A DNA stretch of 64,000 nucleotides from Phallusia mammillata (Eukaryota > Chordata > Ascidiacea > Phlebobranchia > Ascidiidae), in assembly GCA_003260075.1 (NCBI GenBank), contig QLIY01000245.1, positions 119,584 to 183,583 of the forward strand, in the 5' to 3' direction. Position 1 is the stretch's first letter. Each line of letters opens with the position of its first letter. Shown piece after piece: positions 34,501-43,700 of the stretch. The notes beneath the pieces are model-generated. The model saw only the letters and a program-made list of their open reading frames with translations, had not been told where the DNA came from and ran no database searches. The translations under genes were made by a program, and so were the position numbers.

Positions 34501-37329
34501 CTCAGAACCCCCCCCCCACAATCAAATTTTTTAAAATCAAACTACAATCAAGAATTTTAAAAATTACATAATTGTCAAAATACATAATTGCCAAAGATTT
34601 TCAAGTTCAAGTTAGGTGTTCCTACATTTTTTTAAAATAAGCATTATCAAAAATGAAGCATATATATATAAGTTTTTCTATGCAAACCAAATCAAACTCT
34701 ATTTTTATTATAAAGCTCTTACCTTCATGGGTGGCAAATAACCATTCTGTTTCCCTTCCATGAGGAATAATAAAAATACCAAATTTTAGAGAATGCTTAA
34801 ACGTAGTCAAGTCAATCACATAAATTCGATATCGTGGGATGTTTACTTGTTCTGTATAAAAATATCACCTTGGACACATCGGAAAAAAATGGCACAAAAA
34901 GTAAATAAACCTTATACGTACCGCTTGTAAATAATTCAATGGGTGGCATGTCATCTTTTGCGTCATTGCTTGCTAATGTATTGCGAATCATGGCATAATA
35001 TTGTTGTGCTTTGATGAAGTCTGCAACTTCATCCTGCAAACAAAAACAATTGTACTGTTTTTATTATGCAACAAATAACAAGATTTCATATTGTATTTTT
35101 GAGAATATAAATCATTAAGGTAAATATTTTTTCAAAAAAGCTCAACTTAAGTAGAAAAATGAAACTCAATATATAAGTTTAACTTTGATGTTTGGGTTGT
35201 AATTAAATGTGCAGCAGTTGTTATCAAAAAAATCCTAAATGTTTCATAAACAAATATAAAATGATGCAAAGCAACAGTTTTTATTACTTCACTAATAATG
35301 AAAGCATAATAAAAAGTGCAATTCTATTTTTGGCCCGATGAAATTGGGTTAAACAGTTGAATACCTCTGACTTTAACCTGGTGGGTTTAACACTGTCTTC
35401 CAAACAAACTTCCAAAATTTTCATAGGCATCTTTTGGAACTTTGTAAAAATGAATGCAAACACAGGCATCTTATTGCTAACGTCATCTGTACTGCTATCA
35501 GTCCAAACCTGTGTCACAAAAAGCAATAAATAATTAATCGGCATACACATATTTGTCTTATTGTATCACCTTTTAAAATGACAGTTTTTAAGTGATTTTT
35601 TTTATCAGTGTCAGTGCCAAATTTGACTATATCACTTTTTTATATTTTGTATAAAATGTTGTCTTTTTGTAATCAATCAATGTTTAAATACACAAACATT
35701 TTAGAATTTGATATTATACAATAAATTTGAAGGTAAAACTTTTATCCTACTTTATGAATCCGAACCAACCAATTCCTGCTCGGAAAGTAATCCAGCATTT
35801 TTTTCATGATGTGATCCTGAGCCAAAGAAATACAAATGTATCGACCCGCATTTTTTAGGACTCGGCCTATTTCTTCGAACATCTCATCAATCTGTTTGCT
35901 CATCTCATCCCCACTCATCATGGCATCCAGTGTCCCCTGAAAAGTCATCATTGCAAAGTGTTAATATGTTTTATTATGGGTTATGCTCACAATGAGTCCG
36001 GCAAAGTGCTGCCTTTTATATGGCAAGTTGGCTTAATCATTTTCAATTCGATTTTTATTATTTGTGGAGTTGGCAACTCTAATCAAGTTTAACCTTGGCC
36101 TCTATGGCTTGCTATGTGCCTGCTGAAATTGGCCTTGAACGCAAACTTATAGGTCTTTTGCAGACTAAGCTAATGTTGCATTTAGATTTATTTATACAGT
36201 ACCTTGTCAATTACTACACTAAAGCTTTCATTTTCAAACTGCATCTTGGTGATGTCCATTTCAAGCCAATGCATTTGATCTCTTCCCTTGTTGCGTTCTT
36301 GCATCTGCAACACAACCATAAGGGCAGGTTAGGAATGTTATTACTATGAACTGTAAGTTGTTAAAACACAGTCCAATAGTACAAATGGTCAAAATGTTGC
36401 CAAATGTATTTTTTAAACAACACTAATAGCATGCCCTTAACAAGTTACTATCCCAAACAATAGAACAAACTTAACACAACCCTAAAACATACTATTTTTG
36501 ATATTTCACTGGAACCAAATAAAATTGCCATTTTAGGTTTGTTTTTATACTGCATGCAATTTATGCACATATATTGTTGAAAACATTTATATATATTGTT
36601 CAAAATATTTTACCTGCTTGATAACTGTTTTGCTGATATCAATGTTGGTAATTTTCTGACATCCAGTATCGTACATTTGTTCACTGAGGTTTGAGTTTCC
36701 ACAACCAACAACCAGAACATCATCTAAAAAAATACGTATTTCTACTTTAAATCCAAATGATATTGTTTAAACTCAGTGGTGGGATTCAAATTTTTTTCAG
36801 CCTGTTCTACCACAAAAGTCAGATTTTTCATCCGGTTGAGTTACAAAAAGTCCATTGACAGTACAACCAGTAATGCTATCTGGTTCGCTGATCTCATAAA
36901 ATTTCATGAGACCGTTCTATAGAACCGGTGCCAATCGGCTGAATCCCACCACCGTTTAAACTTATTTTTAAGTAAAAAAAGCAACCATTTTTCACCCCTA
37001 ATTATATACAGACAAGTACAGTTTGTAAACCACAACACCTGAAATCAAAAATATGCGAGTTTTATTTAAAAGTAATATTTCAGTGCCAAACGACTGATTA
37101 TAACAAAAAAGTGTGAATTTTATTTGGTGGCAACAAAACAATTTTAAGCCTGCAAAAAGGTCTTCAACACTTTAAGTAACATACCTTTTGGCTTGACATA
37201 TCTGTTTAATATTCCACACAGTTCGAAGTAGTTTCCATACCACTCAAATGAATTGACTCTCTTTTTAAAGAATGTTTCCCAGTAGTTAACACTGCTGAAA
37301 TCCGAGTGGTATTTAGGAAGCAAATTCAT
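28572..37329 (-). CDS. METTL13: METTL13 / eEF1A lysine and N-terminal methyltransferase
   Basis: METTL13 methylates eEF1A at the N-terminus (C-terminal domain) and at Lys55 (N-terminal domain). Exons (minus): 37329-37185, 36723-36614, 36304-36203, 35936-35751, 35508-35365, 35033-34922, 34851-34723, 33598-33441, 32751-32562, 32304-32175, 31647-31529, 30561-30430, 29898-29773, 28864-28572; all phases agree and the stop is at 28572. The start [17 protein letters not shown] is the family N-terminus. SAM-binding motif I of domain 1 is [14 protein letters not shown], with VVIDKGTLDAMM and [14 protein letters not shown] following. The middle has [14 protein letters not shown] and [12 protein letters not shown]. 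Domain 2, spermidine-synthase-like, has [17 protein letters not shown] and [10 protein letters not shown]. Length and order match the full-length family. Partial allelic copies of exon 12 (30215-30342) and exon 6 (34088-34139) lie in introns next to C10 runs. Confidence 0.95.
29440..29585 (-). repeat. tRNA-like SINE copy
   Basis: On the minus strand: TCTCCAAGAGAGCAGAGTGG (A-box region), then GGTTGTGGGATCTAATCC (B-box region), and a body with TGAGCAGCCTATTGGTGAC. Same family as 9695-9850. It lies in METTL13 intron 13. Confidence 0.5.
29607..29725. repeat. Duplicate blocks around C10 (29660-29669)
   Basis: GACAGGTATTTCGAGAAAAC...GGTTAC occurs before and after ten C with a single-base difference (ATATGG/ATAAGG). 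Confidence 0.75.
29936..30085 (+). repeat. Dispersed repeat with hammerhead-like core, copy 4
   Basis: GGGTGTAACTGATGTGG, C10 (29983-29992), then GGCATGAGCATTTGCC, GAAACGT and ACATC (30041-30045), followed by TATTTGGGCCATTATTTT. Compared with copy 1, the C10 replaces about 20 bases of repeat sequence. Confidence 0.5.
30140..30352 (-). other. METTL13: Allelic duplicate including METTL13 exon 12 copy
   Basis: Block 30140-30342 repeats 30353-30554 with a few percent difference and stops at C10 (30343-30352). Its exon-12 copy encodes [20 protein letters not shown] where the intact exon encodes [20 protein letters not shown]. The copy lacks the 5' end and acceptor of the exon. Confidence 0.8.
30578..31205 (-). 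repeat. tRNA-like dispersed repeat, partly duplicated around C10
   Basis: Two near-identical blocks (30578-30766, 30778-30960) are separated by a C run at 30767-30777. The full element then continues on the minus strand: GGCAGGCACTGGTGCTTGTG, the tRNA-like head with TGTGTAGCTCAGTTGATAAAG and GTGGGTTTGAATTCCACC, and tail AGGCCTGGTGTACT. It lies in METTL13 intron 11. Confidence 0.6.
31370..31500 (-). repeat. tRNA-like SINE copy
   Basis: GGCAGTTGGTGACTTCAATT and the reversed B box region GGATTAGAACCCACAACC match the 29440-29585 family. An undetermined base (n) at 31484 sits beside a short duplication of AGGATTAGA-CCCACAAC. Confidence 0.5.
32995..33205 (+). mobile_element. hAT-like MITE (CAGTGGTTCTCAAC ends)
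   Basis: Inverted ends CAGTGGTTCTCAAC and GGTTGAGAACCACTG, 211 bp apart, with no coding region. A clean target duplication is not visible (GCATATAA versus GTACAGAA). A half copy with CAGTGGTTCTTAACC lies at 59670. It is in METTL13 intron 8. Confidence 0.65.
33890..34720. repeat. METTL13: Interleaved allelic blocks around C10 runs 34077 and 34508
   Basis: Block A (33890-34076) recurs at 34518-34700. Block B (34087-34507) recurs diverged at 34972-35365 and contains part of exon 6 plus the edge of exon 5. The order is A, C10, B, C10, A', exon 7, exon 6 inside B'. Read as a second-haplotype contig inserted in the scaffold. Confidence 0.7.
36774..36954 (+). mobile_element. hAT-like MITE family A with perfect 8-bp TSD
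   Basis: Ends CAGTGGTGGGATTC and GAATCCCACCACCG, flanked by TTTAAACT at 36766-36773 and 36955-36962. It lies in METTL13 intron 1. Confidence 0.85.
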
Positions 37330-37756
37330 ATTTTTTTAAGAAAACTTTAAGTTTCTTCCAAAAATAATTTAAATTGTTTACATGAACGTCATCAAACAAT
37401 CACACGTGGTTTGTATTTTTGAACCTTGTTGTATTTTGTATTACGTTATAATACAGCTTTAAACCGCACCAAATTTGAAGTGCTGTCGCCCAAATTGATT
37501 ACAATTAGTCTAGCATGTGCAAAAACACTTTATTATTATGGTTAGGCTTCAATTTTCGAGCAGAGTATACCAATTTACAAAACAAATAATATTTTTTTAC
37601 CCATTTCGCTACAACGAAATAATGTAGCAGGGACTTTCCCTTAAGAGGACCCCTGCTTAAAAAGTGGATTTTTTTACCGCTTGTTTTGTATCTAAGAAAA
37701 TCGTTTCAACTGTGTTTTAATTCTGAACTGCTTTCAAGTCCAACCCGAAAGAAATT
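37330..37756. promoter_or_regulatory. Divergent METTL13 / NUP62 promoter region
   Basis: Only 427 bases separate the two start codons, so both 5' UTRs and a shared or back-to-back promoter must fit here unless an upstream non-coding exon exists. No TATA box at a convincing position was picked out. The region is AT-rich with no repeat recognised. Confidence 0.6.
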
Positions 37757-40700
37757 ATGAATTTTTCGTTTGGCGCCAAAACAGCAGGTGGCTTCAGGTA
37801 GTTATCAGTAAAATTTTGCCGAAAAGACTGCAGTTATTGTTAACATACCATAAAAGTGCCATTTTGACAAAAAAGTACATGGACTACAAATTAAAATATT
37901 GCATAAGTATCTAATAATGAACTTGTGAATAATATATATTTACTTGTAGCTTTTATATCGTCAAGATTAGTACGTGCAAAACTGATTTTTGTGTGTAAAA
38001 TTTCAACAGTTGTTACTATTCATTAATTTAGTTTTGGAAGCAATACGGCATCCACAGCTGGTTCTAGCTTTAGCTTTGGTGCTGCACAACCTGCAAGTTC
38101 TGCACCAGCATCCAGTGGTTTTGCAGTCGGAGGTATTGTGTCTTTTTCTTATTTACATGGTTGTTTGCAGTTTTTACAACCAGCAATTTTGTGCAGGTCA
38201 AACAACAGCAGCAAGTTCAGGATTTGGAACTCAGCAATTGTCTTTTAATTCTCAGGCCGCTCCATCAACTGGTTTTGGAGGTTAGTGTAACAATATGCAT
38301 GTTAAAATAACAATTTAGCGTAAAATCATTTTGTCTTGGTGTCACTATTGTAAGCAATAAGATTCTGTCTGGATAAGCAAATGTTTGTATCATTTAGTTG
38401 CACTGTACAGAATGTTATATTAAAGATAATGTGCAAAATATCTGGTAAATTTTGAGTTTGATCAGACATTTCTGACTAAAATGTGGATTTAGCGACTTTA
38501 ACTGTTAGGATGTTCAAAATAAAATGACTATTTACTTTGCTTTTTATTACTTTAGTTTGCTCTGTTTTAGGCCTCAGCAAACCAAGTTCTACTCCAGTTG
38601 TCAATTCAGCATCTCCTGGCGGTTTTGCATTTGGGTCTGGCACTCCGGGTACTTTATTATAGTATATATATATATATAAAGTGCATAGCTGTCTTACAAG
38701 TAAAAATTGGCCAATATCAATACTGACATGTGCAGCATATGAGGCAGGCAACGGTGCTTGTGATTCAACTTTCGGCGTATTCTCCACTGAGCCTGTGTAG
38801 CTCAGTTGGTAGAGCATGAGTCTTGTAAAGACTCCTCTTGTGGGTTCAAATCCCACCGCAAGCCAGATTTTACAAGCCTACGCCTTGCCATATAGTGGTG
38901 AATGCTTGGTGGCCGGCTGATTTTGTATGGCGCCTTTAATGGGCCTGGCATATTGTGATCGGCAAATTAATAATCAATTTTAAAATTTGATCAGGGCTAC
39001 AGAAATCTCTGTGTCAACCTTTCACAATAGTAAATTTACCAATAATTATGTTGTTTTAGCACAATCTACTGCCCCAGGTTCGGGTTTTTCACTTGGAAAT
39101 GCTCAACAAACGTCTGTTCAACAGTCTGGTTTCTCATTTCCACAATCAACAGCTGCAGCTACAACTGCTAGCTCCTTCGGTTTCGGTGCAGCTAAGCCTG
39201 GTTTCGGAACTACGCCAGCAGCATCCACAGCTGCACCGGGATTCGGCTTTGGAGCTACAACTCCTAGCCTTGCAACAGGTTTTGGTTCAGCAGCAAAGAC
39301 ACCAGCATCTGGATTCAGCTTGAACAGTTCAACAAGTGCTGTTGCGTCTTCAGCTCCTGGTAGCTTTAGTTTTGGAGGCGCTGCAAGCACTCCTGTACAG
39401 GCCAAGCCAATCGGTGTTGCCTTTGGGACTGCAGCAACAACAGCACAGTCTGCTGGATTTTCACTAAACACAGCCACTACATCAGCTGCTCCACCTGCTT
39501 TTGGAAGTCTCGGCCAAACTTCAGCTTCTGGTGGCTTGTCATTTGGAACACCAGCTAAAAACCCACCAGCATTTGGCTCAACTCCTGCTGAAACTACAAA
39601 AACTGGTGGATTTGGATTGCCTGCCACTGCAGCAAGTAAGCTAACATTCTATCTTAGTTATTAGCATGTCAATTAGTTCTGAATCTAGTACATATATTTA
39701 CTAGGGTTTAAACGGAGCATTCAAACTTGTTTGTTTGGTCAAATTAGTACAATTCCTGCCTACATATTTGTGTACAAAATTGGTTTGAACTATTTGAACC
39801 AAATTATTGCAAATTAGAGATAGACCAGTATGTTTGTAAGGCGGATACTGGTACAGAATTTTGGTACATAATGGGGCCAATATTTAATCTTAAAGGCCCA
39901 TGCCGTATTTGCAAAAATGCCAAACATTTATATCTTTATGCCAAAACTTTTGCTTAAAATGCCAAAATTAAGTGATTGTGTGACATAGTACGACTACGAA
40001 ACAAATGTAGTTTAAATGGGCATGCTTTGGCATATGAATAAAGATACATAACCTTGTAAAAATGGATTTAACAAAAGGTTTTTGCTTTTGATATCATGTG
40101 TTATTTCAGCTGCTTCAGGAGGATTCAGTTTGGGAGGTGCTACTTCTACATCCACAGGCACTGGATTCAAGTTGGGTGGCTTACTAGCGTCTTCCAGTGG
40201 AGGTATATATTTGTCGTACAGAAACATCTGTTTTTAAAATATCAAACATTTTGTTTTTAATTGGTTCTAGTTTCAACGGCAACTACAACAACTGCTACAT
40301 CTGCGTTTGGTGGCTCAGGTCAGGTTCATGTAATATATTTTTTATATTTTTAACTAAAATATTTTAACAAACTATTGATATCAGTGTATCATAATATACA
40401 AAAGTGCCCTATTTTAGCAATGTTTAAATACATTGTAACGTATAATTATTTTTTTTAATTTAACATGACAATTTTCAAAAGTCCCGAAGCCAGTAATAAC
40501 TACACAGTAATGACATGTTCTTTCAAATATAGTTGAACTCAACCATTAGGATTTTTGGTTGCGTTTTGACCATCACATTTACATGTAATAATTTTTTTTT
40601 AATTCTATAAAAGCACAGTCCATTTTTCTTGTCTTTGAATTGTTAGTGTTGTCACACATCTGGTGAAAACTAGTAACATGACTGACTGTTTTTGTAGGTT

Positions 40701-43700
40701 TCAAGCTAGGTGGAACGAGTCTTACTTCACAAACATTAGGCACACCAGCTCAAACTACAACAACCAGCGCAGCTCCTACTCTTGGAGGTACCTATTATTT
40801 TTTTTAACCAAACAGAAAAACATGCATTGCAATTGCTTAGTGAGTTTTAACTGCCTAACTAACTGTGTGCTAACGACAAAAAATCTTACTTATCATCAAG
40901 GTTTTCAATATTTTACATATGTTGTATATTTTTTGCTACATTGTTTTGTTATTTTTATATATTTACTAAGCGAAATATAATAAACTTTACTATGAAACTA
41001 ATATTATCAATTTGGTCTTGTTTCTAAGCGTGTTGCGTATAGTCAATAGTGATGGGACGCTACCAGGTTTTGAAGCGAGTACCGATACCGAGTACGAGTA
41101 CCACATGTATATACCTTCGATACCGAGTACGATTACCGAGTACTTAGGTGTAGTGTTGTACTTAGTTGTATATCACTGGCTAATTTATCTGCCATGGTCG
41201 GGGTACAGGCGTGCACACACACATGCCGAAAAATGTAATCTCCACGTGATAGCGAAAAAGATATACGTAAACTGGCAGAACTTTTTTCCAATTTTGTGCT
41301 GTCCGAAGCAAATATTGGCATAAAGTTGCCCGTATTCTTATGGTGTAAATCGGCCTTTGGTACTCGCACGTTGGTATCGAAAACTGAGGCAAAATATTTC
41401 GATACCGAGTACGAGTATCGATACCACTGAAATCGTTCGATACCGAGTACCGGGTACCCGTCCCATCAGTCCATCACTAATAGTCAAACCAAATGTTTTA
41501 ACACAGGTCTTTTAAACACTGGATCAAGCTCACTAGCTCCATCTGCTGGTGGATTTAGTTTGAATAAACCAACTCCAGCACCCGCGGTCCCGTCCACAGG
41601 TCCAACTGCAGTTTCAGCATCATCAAGTCTTCCTACTCTAGGTACATTAACCCTTTAATATATTTGCATTTGGTTCGTGTTCTGGAAAATCACTAGAGAC
41701 AATAGCTGTAATTTTGTGGTTTGTTTGTTAAATTTTTGATCTTGGGGGGGTGGTACAAAACTTGAATATTTTATATTCACTACGAGCCCACCTACAAACG
41801 GTATCCTTCGTAGTATGAAACTGTTACTTTACTAAAACTATGTGCTGAATTATGTGGCTGGACAAAAGTTTACCACAGTTTAAATTATTATCAACAACTT
41901 TAATTCGTTAAATCATTATTGATAAAGTAGATGAGTAAACCAAGAAACTTGACTGCTAAAGAGCTTTATTAGTAAATGGGTACATAAGTGTTTTAAAAAT
42001 TACTTTAACACACCCCCCCCCCGGATCTGGCCCTCGAGGTTATTTCATCCGGCCCGCGAACACTTTTTTGGTTTGCCAAATCGTATTGACAACTTTGTAG
42101 CATTCAAAAATTAATCTACTACTTAAAAAAGTTTTCCTGTTGCAATGTGTAGAATTGATATTACCTAGTCGCATAGGATTATAACGCCCAGGATTGATTC
42201 AATACCAGTTTGTTACGTCACAGACATGACCGCAAGTGTTAATTGTGCGCAAACAATTCCCTTCTTTTGTTACTTGTCACATACAAGCATTGATCTAGAG
42301 ACGAGACTTACTGTACAAGCTAACAGTCGCATCACCAGATTTTTAATGGGATTGTAGAAAGACCATATCTCGGCGCCTTATAAAATTCGCACCGTGGGCT
42401 AAGTTTGGAAAGACGGCGCTAGGGAATGTGAACTATCAGCCCGCAGTGAAAAAAGTTTGGTGACCCCTGCTTTAACAGATAATAACAGCAAAGATTGTTA
42501 AAAACATTGCCGTAAATTGACCTAATAAACAAAAGCTCTTTTTTGCTCCAAGTATTTTAAACTTAAAATTAAAAAAAAAATCATTCAGCTTAGTGCTTGG
42601 TGTATGAAGACTATAATGAACCTTATGGCAGTAGATTTAAGTTCATTAAAAACATTTTACTATTTAGACATGCATGTATTTTTCATGAACTTTTTTGATC
42701 AAGATTTTTTTACAATTTAAAAAGCTTCTTGGAATTGTATCTTAAGACCTCTATATGTGAAATCAACATTCTTACATTCTATTAACTCCAAACTAGGTAC
42801 AGCAACTGCGCAGACTACTGCATCCACTGGTTTTCAACTTGGTGGTTCATCTGGTCTTAAACTACCGACAGCCGCTTCAGCTTCAACGAGTGGCAGCAAA
42901 GCCGGTGATCTAGTTGTGCCAAGTGGATTTAAGTTGAACACAGGAAGCACGACAACAACAGCTGCAACAACAGCAACAGCAGGTAAAATGATGATTTTAA
43001 TTAAAAATGTGAAAACCTTTGTCAGCTAAATCAATTTGTGCTGTGTTAACTATTACCATCAATCAGGGGTCGGCAACCTTTTAGCGACACATGCCAATTT
43101 TCTTGTTGTTTTCTTGAGGTAATGACTTCACATGCCAACATTTTTCTGCCTAATAATGCTTTGAGCCAGCTAACATCAATACAAAATAAAAGGAAGACAG
43201 ATTTGTGCATGTATTCTGAAATTTGAGACTATTAAACAATCCATAACAGACATGTGTTTAAAGTTGACACCATTATTGGCGGCGTTTTTTTTGTTTTTTA
43301 TCCGATAGATAAACCTAATAGAAAAGCCACACTTATATCTAATAGCTAAATTTTGATTTTTCCATTTTTGTGTGTTTTGAGGTCTTATTTTTCACTTTAG
43401 CAAGCAGTGCCAGTACTATCAGTACAACTGCCCAAACTCCATCACTCCGATACAAAGACCTAGAAACGAAGATTAACAAATGGACATCAGAGCTGCAACA
43501 ACAAGAACAACTTTTTCTTACACAAGCTACACAAGTTAATGCTTGGAACAAATTCCTGATTGATAATTCTGAAAAGGTAAAAGTAAAGGTTTGCGCCTAA
43601 GATCTGCATAAGTTGCAACTGGTTTAAATGACTTTTTTACTTTGACAATAGAAAAAAGTTTATCCGTATCAAATTGGAGCCTTTTTTCACATTGAAGATA

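Noticed and set aside
34030-34700. CRISPR-like or other regularly spaced repeat array
   Set aside because: Repeats are few, long and allelic around C10 runs. No short repeat with constant spacers occurs anywhere in the window.
38792-38865. A functional tRNA-Tyr (GTA) gene
   Set aside because: The cloverleaf is good, but there is one extra base between D and anticodon arms and an acceptor mismatch. Sister repeats have other loops (CCGGAAA), and conserved repeat sequence continues on both sides.
39118-39627. 169-codon minus-strand frame rich in Pro and Ala
   Set aside because: Antisense shadow of the NUP62 FG-repeat exon, caused by its codon composition.
41133-41369. Open frames within 41.0-41.5 kb as a small gene
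   Set aside because: They lie entirely inside the family B MITE and come from its GATACCGAGTACGAG repeats.
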